Source of the DNA: a virus
Direction: 5' to 3' (one strand)
IMG/VR virus record: IMGVR_UViG_3300035698_013900
Span: 1 to 33,932 of that record
DNA length: 33,932 nucleotides
Part shown: positions 17,301 to 24,294 of the stretch, piece after piece
Layout: each line of letters starts with the position of its first letter
Numbering within the stretch: the stretch's first letter is position 1
The notes under the pieces: generated by a model
Seen by the model: only the letters and a program-made list of their open reading frames with translations
What the model was told of the DNA's origin: nothing
Databases searched by the model: none
Made by a program: the position numbers and the translations under genes

Positions 17301-18834
17301 CAGCATTAGCAAAATAACCTTGTACAGATGAGATAACTTCAAAAATTCCGCCTTCCATACCTGAAAGTCTACTTATTAAATCTACTATCAATACTAAAGG
17401 AATTAAAATACTTCTCATAAAAAGTAAAATCCCTGGGCCAATTGCTGCAAATTTAGCTGAAAAAAGTGCTGCACCTGTTGCACCTTTTGTTATAAGTACA
17501 CCAAGAAGAGCTGCACTTTTTGCTAATATAGCAAAAGTAGTACCTAATCCTCCAAACATCAACATAAAACCTTTACCTACTAATAATAAAGAACCTAGAG
17601 TAGTTACTACTCCACCTAAAGCCACCCCTACAGCTACAATAGAAGCTACTAAAGTACCATTTTTTTTGATCCATGCTGATAAAGGATGTAATATCCCATA
17701 ATTTAAGTATTTAACAAAATCCCTTAAACCTGATTCATCAAGAGCCTTACCTATAACTTTCCAGATATTTTCTAAAGTAGAAGTTAATTTTACCATTTCT
17801 ATATTTAAAGTGTCTGTATCCCTACTTACCCTATCAGTAATATCAAGTCCTTCACTCATTCTATCCATAATAGCCTGTATCTCACCTCTAAGAACACGCA
17901 TAACCTGTGCAGCTTTATTACCTTGGACACCAAACAGAATAGAAGCTTTTGCCATATCAAGTAACCCTGACTTATCTAAATTCTTAACTAAACTCATAGG
18001 ATCTTGCTGCCAAGAAGTAAGTTCGGACATCTCCATTCCTACAGCCTTTAACTGATTTCTTATAGCTTTACCTGTAGCACCTGCTTTAGCTGGTAATCTG
18101 TCCACAAAATCCAATAACTGCCTTAATCCTGAAGCCGCAATACGGCCACTCCCTAGAACTTTACGTAAAGAACCAAACATAGCTAATAACTGTCTTTGAG
18201 AAGACTTATCTTTTAATTGAGCAGATATCCCTGATAATTGTTTAGAAAAATATTGAAGATCTTCAAACTCTATTCTTGAAGCGGCTTGTAAACGAGATAA
18301 TTCATCTACTACACGATGAACATTGCCTGCACTATAACGTAGACTATCGCTCATACCTGCAGACATAGACTCTACAGCAGATATAGTTAAAGCCATTGAT
18401 TCAGGCAAACTTACACGTAAAACTACACCTAAATCACTTGCAGATTTAATTATCTGTTTTATGGCATCATTCCCACGTATACCAGCAGAAACTGCTGTAT
18501 GAGCTGCATCCCATAACTGTTTTTGTGTCCATTGAGTTGCAAGACCTAATTTCTCAATCTCCTCTGCTAACTCCCCCCAAACACTTATAGAAGCATTTGC
18601 TACAGAACGTGCTCCCTGCATCTTCTGCTCTATTTCAGCCCATGTAGTTACACCCTGTTTAGCTATAGTACCAAAAACTGCTGTAATAGCAGCTCCTGCC
18701 ATTGTCATCTCAACCCCTAATCTACCCCATTGCTTAGAAGTCTTATCCATAGCAACATAGAGATTCTGAATCTGACCTACAGCTTGTCTTGTATCAGCAG
18801 TAACATATACAAAAGCAGTGGCTAAAGCACCCAT
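14341..18834 (-). CDS. Tail tape measure protein (1497 aa)
   Basis: This is the longest gene in the window and encodes the protein that sets tail length and is ejected ahead of the DNA. Residues about 60-330 match the TP901-type tape-measure core in style (EIEKLGLATQWTQ, AAHTAVSAGIRGNDAIKQII, VSLPESMALTISAVESMSAGM, MFGSLRKVLGSG). A hydrophobic zone at about 394-488 holds several membrane-helix-like segments, expected for the part that crosses the host membrane. Residues about 515-860 are charged and coiled-coil-like with many Lys/Glu heptads. The remainder is mixed helical, with two Asp/Glu/Lys-rich linkers. I see no peptidoglycan hydrolase motif. Scaling from lambda (about 0.15 nm per residue) suggests a tail near 200 nm. 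It lies directly after the chaperone genes, as usual. Confidence 0.92.
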   Translation of the reverse strand: MGALATAFVYVTADTRQAVGQIQNLYVAMDKTSKQWGRLGVEMTMAGAAITAVFGTIAKQGVTTWAEIEQKMQGARSVANASISVWGELAEEIEKLGLATQWTQKQLWDAAHTAVSAGIRGNDAIKQIIKSASDLGVVLRVSLPESMALTISAVESMSAGMSDSLRYSAGNVHRVVDELSRLQAASRIEFEDLQYFSKQLSGISAQLKDKSSQRQLLAMFGSLRKVLGSGRIAASGLRQLLDFVDRLPAKAGATGKAIRNQLKAVGMEMSELTSWQQDPMSLVKNLDKSGLLDMAKASILFGVQGNKAAQVMRVLRGEIQAIMDRMSEGLDITDRVSRDTDTLNIEMVKLTSTLENIWKVIGKALDESGLRDFVKYLNYGILHPLSAWIKKNGTLVASIVAVGVALGGVVTTLGSLLLVGKGFMLMFGGLGTTFAILAKSAALLGVLITKGATGAALFSAKFAAIGPGILLFMRSILIPLVLIVDLISRLSGMEGGIFEVISSVQGYFANAGKREALERAYTAVIEEQSLVIIKSKENIIKLSLEELAIQKKNLDIVSETLALAERKDEEIENAIKLTKEHTKWMNEFVAANEDLANISSKEAYVELKKIQKIRDATGNFISKETENKEKYLLTQVGYEKKIADLSLEIQRNKLKLSVSLSKSAAEEELEILLFKFSRYSSESKRLTDSINNYRLKKSKESENKIYSDKLSKLKSFVSAEKAVSSKASGKYQSIKSEIESKRKERRDIKWRLIGMPRGEDRDKLKNEFVFLGRQLRYLTKQLAKQKRIVTRSAKAQRDATDREKKFVKATEDKKLAKERALHLAEIKRNRELIAIRSDNLSKVIDKSYIAQRGMEMGAHISPEKSKIILDDKVAEEEKLKYYTKLVDKLMDAFGVKLSDIQGKQGYTAAGEKGDLAQQMKVVDYFLAHVPGATQYIQGEVTQKNKEITENETITEDTLKTQEKMLLELKRISRLKIGEGGVTQFQSTELVEYMKRMDTERKTDATIKKINELITQIATNKGNEEAINAIYKQSPLFDKNINALLANKEGKLTGKLFIEMLKGIRKAAVQRKEELGLAQKNLNAALEAFSEPVETKLTGILGELQDTFQPLLNTVVGSLAKLIAGVWWLVKKLNLNPFSHPEDDYDAKKVREDAIANRAEQILKEEDDFNKDKQDAFLAKEVAIQQEKLGRDLKPKQLKAFKKEKLSQSILRNLEGTERTARLKELEKGEARWFFDLAPFFNEVRKVAPTGATEGDDPRIAKVLAGISEQQNIPLKHMEFLYANLKDEGYSNDRFISAMSKMPEQLSFFPGMLRQIRDGIQDIGEEGDFEVLQDIRSIAEKLYGEKALEDLDKADPIKGVKDTYNYSREGLDSVDTVSPIGGLGEIASLLKTLLFTPPENVPDIIGDIMPRVLQLLESLELNEPLKVLGDKSFNALETVNKTLVGIYTDLTKSMDPAPINFDFRIDAGKYFNVAAVKKDMVAISNAVVNERLKKISRG

Positions 18835-18844
18835 AAATAAACCT

Positions 18845-19168
18845 CTATATTATTTTATCTATATCAAAAGAAGATACTGTATTCTCTTTTCTACGTCTAT
18901 TTCTCTGTTTAACACTAGAATCATTTGCTAAAAGAGCATTCTTAAATTTCTGATAATCTTCTCCACTACCATTTGTTGCAACTCTTATACCATCTAAAAC
19001 TAATGCTAAATTCCTATATTCATATAAACCAGATTCTTCTAAAAGAATAGCATACTGATTTATAGTTAATTTTAAAATGTCATCTATCTTATATGCTGGA
19101 CAATTATGTATAATCCTATACACACATGATGAAAGACTTATCCCTCCATCAGCATCTCCTTTATCTCG
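18845..19168 (-). CDS. Tail assembly chaperone T domain, expressed as the GT fusion by -1 frameshifting
   Basis: This frame encodes the T-like extension of the tail assembly chaperone. It has no convincing start of its own: the first candidate is a GTG at 19123 (YRIIHNCPAYK) without a ribosome binding site. It is continuous, with no stop, with the -1 frame of the upstream chaperone from the slippery site at 19168-19174. A ribosome slipping there would join residue 125 of the upstream protein to RDKGDADGG and 107 residues in all, giving a fusion of about 232 residues. The T segment is helical early on (IDDILKLTINQYAILLEESGLYEY), then basic and polar (KQRNRRRKEN). In lambda the equivalent gpGT binds the tape measure while G coats it. 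The gene lies immediately before the tape measure. Confidence 0.75.
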   Translation of the reverse strand, partial: RDKGDADGGISLSSCVYRIIHNCPAYKIDDILKLTINQYAILLEESGLYEYRNLALVLDGIRVATNGSGEDYQKFKNALLANDSSVKQRNRRRKENTVSSFDIDKII

Positions 19169-19542
19169 AAAAAAAGCTGCTTCAATTGACTGAAATCATT
19201 GACTTTAAGAAAACCTTTTAGTAATTTCATAAATTCAGTGATAGGACAATCTTTATAAAAAGAAACATCCTTCTCAGTAACTTTGGCAAGAATCTCTTTA
19301 ACTGCATTTACAGTATCTACATCACCTAAAAATAAAATGATTAATTCCTTCTCTGTAACTTTTTCTATGCTTACTTTTTTAGATACTTTCTCAAAAAGAA
19401 GCCCTAACTGTGAAAAAATTAAATTAATGTCTTCTAATTTAAGCTCTCTTACAACAACTTCTCCAGCTCTTGTAATAACTTTCTCTGTCTGAACAAAAAT
19501 ACTTTTTTCCTTCTTATCTTTTTTAATACTGTTTTCACTCAT
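19138..19542 (-). CDS. Tail assembly chaperone (G-like)
   Basis: This 134-residue, charged, mainly helical protein (EDINLIFSQLGLLFEKVSKK, TVNAVKEILAKVT, FSQLKQLFFEIKEMLMEG) lies just upstream of the tape measure gene, where siphophages encode the chaperone that coats the tape measure during tail assembly. The stop at 19138 gives the short, abundant form. Nine codons before it the message contains T_TTT_TTC, which can direct some ribosomes into the T frame. The ribosome binding site is AGGAG. The family identity rests on position, size and the slippery site rather than on a clear sequence signature. Confidence 0.75.
   Translation of the reverse strand: MSENSIKKDKKEKSIFVQTEKVITRAGEVVVRELKLEDINLIFSQLGLLFEKVSKKVSIEKVTEKELIILFLGDVDTVNAVKEILAKVTEKDVSFYKDCPITEFMKLLKGFLKVNDFSQLKQLFFEIKEMLMEG
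19168..19174 (-). promoter_or_regulatory. Programmed -1 ribosomal frameshift site (slippery heptamer)
   Basis: On the minus strand the chaperone codons CTT TTT TTC contain the heptamer T_TTT_TTC, which fits X_XXY_YYZ exactly with the correct zero-frame phase. After a -1 slip the next codon is CGA, and the frame is open through the T gene to its stop at 18845. Purine-rich GGAG motifs lie about 8 and 17 bases downstream rather than upstream. I did not identify a definite stimulatory hairpin. Confidence 0.75.
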
Positions 19543-19592
19543 CTTCTTACTGTCTCCTGTTTAATAGTTATAGTAGTATTACTTTATAATAA

Positions 19593-19877
19593 TTACGCAT
19601 TCTCTTTCTCAAAACGAATAGCTTCAAATAAAATATTCCTTATATCTGCTAATCGTTGTGAATATAGTTTAGGCTCTACAAGTGTTGTACCATTATAATA
19701 ATTCTTACGTAAACTATAAGAATCCTCTTCTGTACCATCTAAACTAAAAATAAACCTGAATTTAGGTCTGCCAAAAGTTCTATCTTTCCTCTCTACTTTC
19801 TCAAATTGTGCACCCTGTGTCATTAAAAAAGCAGCTTCCTCTATATCTTTTGTTGAAATTGTAATATGACCTTCCAT
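19593..19877 (-). CDS. Small phage protein, possibly DUF5659-like (94 aa)
   Basis: This 94-residue protein has the layout STKDIEEAAFLMTQGAQF, then VERKDR, then a strand RFIFSL with a charged DSY segment, then YYNGTTLVEPKLYSQRLADIRNILF. This pattern (a helix entering a hydrophobic strand, a D or S turn, a short WNG/YNG motif and a final helix with a Tyr-containing L..L..I) is what I associate with the DUF5659 family found in phages and mobile elements. The function of that family is not established. It is encoded between the HNH gene and the chaperones, with an AAGGGG site upstream. It could contribute to tail assembly or be an accessory gene that arrived with the HNH gene. Confidence 0.5.
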   Translation of the reverse strand: MEGHITISTKDIEEAAFLMTQGAQFEKVERKDRTFGRPKFRFIFSLDGTEEDSYSLRKNYYNGTTLVEPKLYSQRLADIRNILFEAIRFEKENA

Positions 19878-19923
19878 TACATACCCCTTACTTAAATAAT
19901 TAAAACTAAACTAAAATTTTTTA

Positions 19924-20640
19924 TTAAACCTTATATAAAAATTCTGATAAAAACTTAGTAAACTTATGTGCATTACAATCAAAACAAGTCGCCTGAAGAT
20001 TACCTTCTCTATGACCTCCACCTTTAACTAAAGGTATGATATGATCTATATAAACCTTACCATTTAACCTACACCAACAACAACTACAAAACAACTGATT
20101 ATGTAATTTTCTCACATATTTATCTGTTACAACAAATATACCGTTTTCTCTCTTTAATGCTCTTCTCTTAATTCCTTTTTTAACAGATAAAAGTTTACCT
20201 CTATCTGTTTTATGATATTTTTTATGGTAGGCATTTATTCTCTCTTTGTTCTCTTCTCTATATTCTTTAATCTTTTCTTTATGCGTTTCTTTATAGCGTC
20301 TATCTATCTCTTTACGTTGTTCAGGATGATTCTTGGCATATTCTGTTGTTCTTTTAAGAACTGCTTCTTTGTTATCCTCGTAATACTTCTTCCTGCATTC
20401 TTTGATACTTTCTTTGTTACCTTCTCTCCACTTTTTCTTGGTCTTTTTGCATTCTTCTTTATGAGTATCATAGTAGTCTTTGCTTTGTTTAAGAATCTTT
20501 TCTTTATTCTTAATATACTTTAAAGCACTCTTTTCTTTAATGCACTCTTTACATTGTGAACGTAAAAACTTACCATTTCTACTAAAATTATCTACGGTAA
20601 GCTCTTTCTTACATTGTCTGCATATTTTCGTGTCTTGCAT
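19924..20640 (-). CDS. Free-standing HNH homing endonuclease (238 aa)
   Basis: The N-terminus carries a small zinc-binding unit (C7, C10, C30, C33; KICRQCKKEL and later QCKEC). Residues about 40-150 are a long, strongly basic helix with recurrent NKE-KIK-EYR-like units, probably for DNA binding. The C-terminal HNH nuclease is clear: C187/C190, IDHIIPLVKGGGH (catalytic H200), EGNLQATC with N214, and C219/C222 before H225. Such proteins cut DNA at sites in phage genomes lacking them and so spread by gene conversion. It interrupts the usual order between tail tube and chaperone genes. It has its own promoter-like element upstream and is not inside an intron, as far as can be seen. Confidence 0.85.
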   Translation of the reverse strand: MQDTKICRQCKKELTVDNFSRNGKFLRSQCKECIKEKSALKYIKNKEKILKQSKDYYDTHKEECKKTKKKWREGNKESIKECRKKYYEDNKEAVLKRTTEYAKNHPEQRKEIDRRYKETHKEKIKEYREENKERINAYHKKYHKTDRGKLLSVKKGIKRRALKRENGIFVVTDKYVRKLHNQLFCSCCWCRLNGKVYIDHIIPLVKGGGHREGNLQATCFDCNAHKFTKFLSEFLYKV

Positions 20641-20684
20641 AATTTCTTTACTTTATGTTATATAATATAGTTATCTTATATATT

Positions 20685-20712
20685 AATATAGCATCAATTA
20701 TAAAAAAATCAA
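20685..20712 (-). promoter_or_regulatory. Putative sigma70-type promoter for the HNH gene
   Basis: Minus strand: TTGATT, a 16-base spacer, then TGCTATATT (extended -10), in the 130-base gap upstream of the HNH gene. This would start transcription near 20678. A perfect TTGACA sits five bases farther upstream but has no -10 at the right distance. Such promoters are common in front of free-standing homing endonuclease genes. Confidence 0.4.
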
Positions 20713-20725
20713 GTTGTCAAAGGAC

Positions 20726-20753
20726 TTAAAATGCGGTTTTAAACGCATTTTAA
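20726..20753 (-). repeat. Perfect 10-bp inverted repeat downstream of the tail-tube gene
   Basis: TTAAAATGCG and CGCATTTTAA flank an 8-base loop, 18 bases beyond the end of the tail-tube gene. It could be a weak terminator or an RNA-processing hairpin. The nearest long T-run on the minus strand begins about 17 bases later, so it is not a canonical intrinsic terminator. Confidence 0.5.
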
Positions 20754-20770
20754 AAAGTCATAAGTTGTTG

Positions 20771-21241
20771 CTACGCTTCGACTACTGTGCCAAACAAACC
20801 GCTCGAGTTTTTTAGGAGCTCAAGCTCAAGTTCTAATGCTACCTCGCTATCCTTACTCCATTTAACTTCTGCATTACCAATAGAGACAGCTCTATAGAAA
20901 GCGAAAGTATATGTTTTAGAATCAGGTGCAGGCCCTATAATACCCATAGTATGTTCATTACTTACATTAGTAAAACCATCACCGATATTACCGGTGGCTA
21001 CCAATGTACTTAAATCCCAAGCAGTCTGCATACTTGTTAATGTAGCTTCCAACAGTGTTGTTTTAACTGTGAAACCTTCTTTAGTTTTAGCTTTTCTAAT
21101 AGTACCAACTAATTGGTCACATTCTACATCAAGATAATCTCTATTACTTGTTAAAGCTACACCATCTTTAGTAAAACCTACATCTACACTATCTACTGAA
21201 ACGTTTGCGGCACCTACTACAATATTACTTGTGTTACCCAT
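20771..21241 (-). CDS. Major tail tube protein (156 aa)
   Basis: This 156-residue beta-rich protein has the tail-tube profile: VVGAANVSVDSVDVGFTKDGV at the N-terminus, a central helix/strand pair (KTKEGFTVKTTLLEATLTSMQTAWDL), and a C-terminal ALELELELLKNSSG strand with an acidic, repetitive ending. It lies between the tail terminator gene and the chaperone/tape measure genes. It forms the stacked rings of the non-contractile tail tube. The context and fold pattern make this confident, although no single signature residue was used. Confidence 0.8.
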   Translation of the reverse strand: MGNTSNIVVGAANVSVDSVDVGFTKDGVALTSNRDYLDVECDQLVGTIRKAKTKEGFTVKTTLLEATLTSMQTAWDLSTLVATGNIGDGFTNVSNEHTMGIIGPAPDSKTYTFAFYRAVSIGNAEVKWSKDSEVALELELELLKNSSGLFGTVVEA

Positions 21242-21264
21242 GAGTAAACTCCTTTTTTAAAAAT

Positions 21265-21696
21265 TTATTTTGTACTCCACATAAAATTTACTGTCACCGG
21301 ACAAAACCAATAATCGTCCTCTTCGTCATATTGTACTGTACCTATCCTTACAATCTTTGAATAATTGCAATAAATATCACTATTTGTTATATTAAGATAA
21401 TACTCTTCCCCACCTTTTTCAAACGTTTTATTAAATTCTTTCAATATTAAACCACAAGTTATAGCATCTTGAGCAACTAAAAAAAAGTCAAAAGGAGAAA
21501 TTTGTATTCTAGAAGTATCCGCATCAGGTAAAGGCATCGACTCTTCTTCTACATAATATATACCTATTTTAATATTGCTTAAATCTTTAGTAACTCTACT
21601 AACATTATCTACATAAGCAGTATGTTGTATTACAGTCATTAAATCAGTATATTGTATAAGTTTCTGGTAAATTGCTTTCCAAACTAAATGTATCAT
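21265..21696 (-). CDS. Tail terminator/completion protein (gpU-like) (143 aa)
   Basis: This 143-residue protein starts MIHLVWKAIYQKL and contains alternating strands, including IKIGIYYVEEESMPLPDADTSR, FFLVAQDAITCGLILK and FCPVTVNFMWSTK. The order of N-terminal helix, strands, an internal variable loop and a final strand is usual for the tail terminator, a ring that caps the tail tube and joins it to the head. It lies directly upstream of the tail-tube gene and four bases downstream of the neck gene. The role is assigned by position and shape. Confidence 0.6.
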   Translation of the reverse strand: MIHLVWKAIYQKLIQYTDLMTVIQHTAYVDNVSRVTKDLSNIKIGIYYVEEESMPLPDADTSRIQISPFDFFLVAQDAITCGLILKEFNKTFEKGGEEYYLNITNSDIYCNYSKIVRIGTVQYDEEDDYWFCPVTVNFMWSTK

Positions 21697-21699
21697 TTT

Positions 21700-22089
21700 T
21701 TAACGCCTCGGTAATCTTCTAGCTAGATTAATATATAAACTAGCATTTAATACTCTAGTAAACTTAGCTAAACTAAGTTTATTAATAGAAGGTGCAAGAT
21801 AAGGATGTGCTATAGTACCTTTTTTCTTTATACTATCTTTTATTCTCATAGCAGTTGCAGTAGGATTAGCGGGATTCATTTTCTTCTTTACCCATTTTCT
21901 CAAAGTAACTAAATTAGCTCTATGAGGCCCTCTACCCTTCTCTACATCTAAACCATATTTAATATTTGCCTCAATCTTTATTCTGGCAACTTTTTGAAAT
22001 GTAATTGAAGGTACTGCTCTAATAGACTTATAAAGTTTTCCTGAAACTACAGATTTATTTTTTATTAATCTCTCTCTAATAATAGGCAC
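21700..22089 (-). CDS. HK97 gp10-like neck / tail completion protein, apparently missing its N-terminus
   Basis: The core matches the HK97-gp10 family in style: SGKLYKSIRAVPS, KYGLDVEKGRGPHRANLVTLRKWVKKKM, and a final helical IAHPYLAPSINKLSLAKFTRV. In the family these residues follow an N-terminal helix of roughly 30-40 residues. Here the only possible starts in this frame are a GTG at 22089 with no ribosome binding site, or ones farther downstream. The preceding 34-codon frame at 22095-22199, in the neighbouring frame, supplies a plausible missing helix. The two frames overlap in phase at the GTGCTCAAGTAAC stretch, so a single-base difference or a recoding event could join them. See the companion entry. 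Confidence 0.65.
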   Translation of the reverse strand: MPIIRERLIKNKSVVSGKLYKSIRAVPSITFQKVARIKIEANIKYGLDVEKGRGPHRANLVTLRKWVKKKMNPANPTATAMRIKDSIKKKGTIAHPYLAPSINKLSLAKFTRVLNASLYINLARRLPRR

Positions 22090-22094
22090 AAATG

Positions 22095-22199
22095 TTACTT
22101 GAGCACTTTAATCATAAGCTGTTGTAAAATATGAGGTGGAACTACTTTAGCTGCACTAGAAATATGTTTCTTCCAAATAATTCTAGTTTTAGCTTTCAT
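22095..22199 (-). CDS. 34-codon frame, probable N-terminal part of the gp10-like neck gene
   Basis: MKAKTRIIWKKHISS through LMIKVLK is a basic, helical segment. It starts one base after the stop of the head-closure gene, with GGAG 10 bases upstream, and ends with TAA six bases before the GTG of the gp10-like gene. The main gene lies in the -1 frame relative to it. Read as one protein, the result has the expected family length (about 165 residues). It may also be a separate small protein; the tight coupling and composition favour a split gene. Confidence 0.5.
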   Translation of the reverse strand: MKAKTRIIWKKHISSAAKVVPPHILQQLMIKVLK

Positions 22200-22200
22200 T

Positions 22201-22539
22201 CTAACACTTCTCCGTTTTTAACGAAAGATGATGATACGTACCGCTCTGGTCATATTTTCTTCTTAACCAAACTACATCATACCTATATCCCCCATAAATA
22301 AGATAATATGTTTTATCATCAGTTAAATCTATAGGTTCAGTTATAACCATAAAATATTTTTCCGAGCCAGACTCTATCCTATCAAAGGATTTTAAGTCAG
22401 AATCAGTCATATCTCTTTCAGTAAACCTACAAGGATAATCATCATATAATAATGTGTCAGTAGCAGGTACCGCAATACCCTGAGAAGTGTCCAATACTCC
22501 AACCTGATAAAAGTCAGCTTTATCTATTAAACCATTCAT
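22201..22539 (-). CDS. Head closure / head-tail adaptor protein (112 aa)
   Basis: This 112-residue protein is probably the head-closure ring subunit (SPP1 gp16-type). It carries beta-strands typical of that small barrel: DFYQVGVLDTSQGIAVPATD, PCRFTERDMTDSD and a VVWLRRKYDQSGTYHHLSLK end. It is encoded between the connector gene and the neck gene, exactly where head-closure genes lie in phages of this kind. The assignment rests on length, order and strand pattern. Confidence 0.6.
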   Translation of the reverse strand: MNGLIDKADFYQVGVLDTSQGIAVPATDTLLYDDYPCRFTERDMTDSDLKSFDRIESGSEKYFMVITEPIDLTDDKTYYLIYGGYRYDVVWLRRKYDQSGTYHHLSLKTEKC

Positions 22540-22565
22540 AGTATACCTCTATTTAGTATAAATTT

Positions 22566-23252
22566 CTATACAACAAAAAATAAATCTGTATAACACACAT
22601 AATTATCTATAATACTATCCAACATATCATAACCTGTATAATTAGGGTAAGTTTTACGATTATCTATTACCTTATATTTTACTTTATAATCTGACCAGGA
22701 TTCACTCTCTACACCCTCTTTAACGTCTAAACCTGCTTCAGAAGGGCCTATAGAATTTAATACGAATAACATGTTAACTACAAAAATTATATCAGGAGGG
22801 CAAACAGCAGTACCAAATGTACCCTCTACAAGAACATTCTCTGTACCTAAAGGCCAGTATACTGGAGAAGCTATAAAATCTCTTGAATTAGGTAAATCTC
22901 CTGATGTACTATTCATTATTAAAAAGTATTTATCATATTTATAATCAGTTCCATAAACAAACTCCTGATATACAGTATCATCAAAATTCAACCATGCTAC
23001 TTTTGTAAGAGCTATAATAGGATAAGGATGACCAGTAGCAGGTAAGTATAATTGACTTAACCCATTACCATTAACTTTAAAAGACTCTGTAGATACATAA
23101 AACTGATTATTAGTATAATGATTCACTGCACTTTCAGCCCTATCTAAAATACCCTGTAAATCTGCATCAGAATAGGCAGAATAATCAGGTACTGAAGTTT
23201 TAGTAGGAGGTATAAAAGCCTTAGCTTCTGATAGGGTTACATAATTAGACAT
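22566..23252 (-). CDS. Head-tail connector protein (gp6/gp15-like) (228 aa)
   Basis: This 228-residue protein starts MSNYVTLSEAKAFIPP, followed by a DLQGILDRAESAVNHYTNNQF helix. The N-terminal sequence (TLSEAK..., then a helix with A.....Y) is typical of the phage connector family that docks beneath the portal, here with an extended beta-rich insertion (VNGNGLSQLYLPATGHPYPIIALT, DYKYDKYFLIMNS). It lies after the major capsid and glycosyltransferase-like genes. The role is DNA retention and head completion (family knowledge). Confidence 0.7.
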   Translation of the reverse strand: MSNYVTLSEAKAFIPPTKTSVPDYSAYSDADLQGILDRAESAVNHYTNNQFYVSTESFKVNGNGLSQLYLPATGHPYPIIALTKVAWLNFDDTVYQEFVYGTDYKYDKYFLIMNSTSGDLPNSRDFIASPVYWPLGTENVLVEGTFGTAVCPPDIIFVVNMLFVLNSIGPSEAGLDVKEGVESESWSDYKVKYKVIDNRKTYPNYTGYDMLDSIIDNYVCYTDLFFVV

Positions 23253-23270
23253 TTTTGGTACTCCTAAACT

Positions 23271-24218
23271 TTAATAATCAAGTATTTCTATAACATCATC
23301 GGCATTTACACTATTAATTTTATGACTTTTTCTATATATATCACTATAGAGATGCGCAGGAAAACTCTTAGACATAAATAAGGTATTAATTCCAAACCCT
23401 GCTGCCATATGAGTGAAAACAGTATCTATCCCTATAAAAAAGTTTGACCTGCGTATTAGACAGACTTTATCTGTAATACTAAAATCTGTGCACACGTATG
23501 CATCAATATCTTTCATATTTAAAGAGCCTGTCTCACCTATAAGAACTAAAATCTTACCTTTCTTTTTCAGATAAGCACTAATCTTCTGTAGAAAAAGAAG
23601 AGGCGTTTGTTTTGTCACTTCTACAACAACATAACCTGTAGAAGACCAAGATGAAGTATGGTCATATACCTCTGAACTATATTCTGCTAATCCTACCTGA
23701 ATAGGTGTATCAAGTAGATGATCAGAAATTTTCTCTGTCACCTTTTTTTCTAAAGAATCATATACACACTCTTTTTTCCTATAAAAGTCAGAAATGTTAA
23801 TCACCTTAAAAGCTTCTGTAACAACTCCTTTAAGAGTGGAGTTATCTATAATATTTATACCTTTAAATAATGGAGCATATTTTATGAAACTAGTAGGTAC
23901 TGCATAGTATAATTCTTTTGCAATATACATTATACTATAAGGAACTCTTGTTCCTATAAAAGATTCTAAATCACATTTATTACTTAATATTATAACTTTT
24001 TTACCTAAACATGAGGATACAGATTTCATCTCAACTATATCTTCAACTTCATTAACATCTATACTATCATCACATACATATTCTACACAAATATTATCAA
24101 GCAGTAAAATTTCAGCTTCTTCATCAGAAACCTTAAAAGGTGTTTTTTTAAGTACCTTCTGTTTAGATATAGGTGTGATATACTGATCATACATAGAAAG
24201 CTCTAGAGTCTTACTCAT
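23271..24218 (-). CDS. Glycosyltransferase-like protein (GT9/heptosyltransferase-style C-terminal half) in the head module (315 aa)
   Basis: The C-terminal half carries a run like the heptosyltransferase/GT9 C-terminal sugar-nucleotide-binding site: IRRSNFFIGIDTVFTHMAAG at about 255-274, then GINTLFMSKSFP. The Rossmann-like strands LGKKVIILSN and GKILVLIGETGS are also present, so a GT-B fold is plausible. The first about 60 residues (KKTPFKVSDEEAEILLLDN) look like a small head-accessory domain that other phages encode as a separate protein between capsid and connector, so the gene may be a fusion (inference). It could glycosylate a capsid or tail protein, or the host surface. Catalytic Asp/Glu and His residues cannot be confirmed without an alignment, so it may be inactive. 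The gene follows a terminator after the major capsid protein. Confidence 0.6.
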   Translation of the reverse strand: MSKTLELSMYDQYITPISKQKVLKKTPFKVSDEEAEILLLDNICVEYVCDDSIDVNEVEDIVEMKSVSSCLGKKVIILSNKCDLESFIGTRVPYSIMYIAKELYYAVPTSFIKYAPLFKGINIIDNSTLKGVVTEAFKVINISDFYRKKECVYDSLEKKVTEKISDHLLDTPIQVGLAEYSSEVYDHTSSWSSTGYVVVEVTKQTPLLFLQKISAYLKKKGKILVLIGETGSLNMKDIDAYVCTDFSITDKVCLIRRSNFFIGIDTVFTHMAAGFGINTLFMSKSFPAHLYSDIYRKSHKINSVNADDVIEILDY

Positions 24219-24245
24219 TTTAAAATTACCTTTACTTTAAAAATT

Positions 24246-24277
24246 AAAAATAGGCGGAGTATATTAAACCTCCGCCT
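24246..24277 (-). terminator. Strong rho-independent terminator after the major capsid gene
   Basis: Read on the minus strand, AGGCGGAG and CTCCGCCT form a perfect 8-base, G+C-rich stem with a 10-base loop, followed by ATTTTTAATTTTT. It begins 18 bases after the capsid stop. It would limit read-through from the abundant capsid message into the glycosyltransferase-like and connector genes. Confidence 0.8.
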
Positions 24278-24294
24278 TTATCATAAACTATATT

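Noticed and set aside
20040-20640. Group I or II intron around the HNH gene
   Set aside because: The gene lies between complete genes, not inside one, and no intron core elements were seen.
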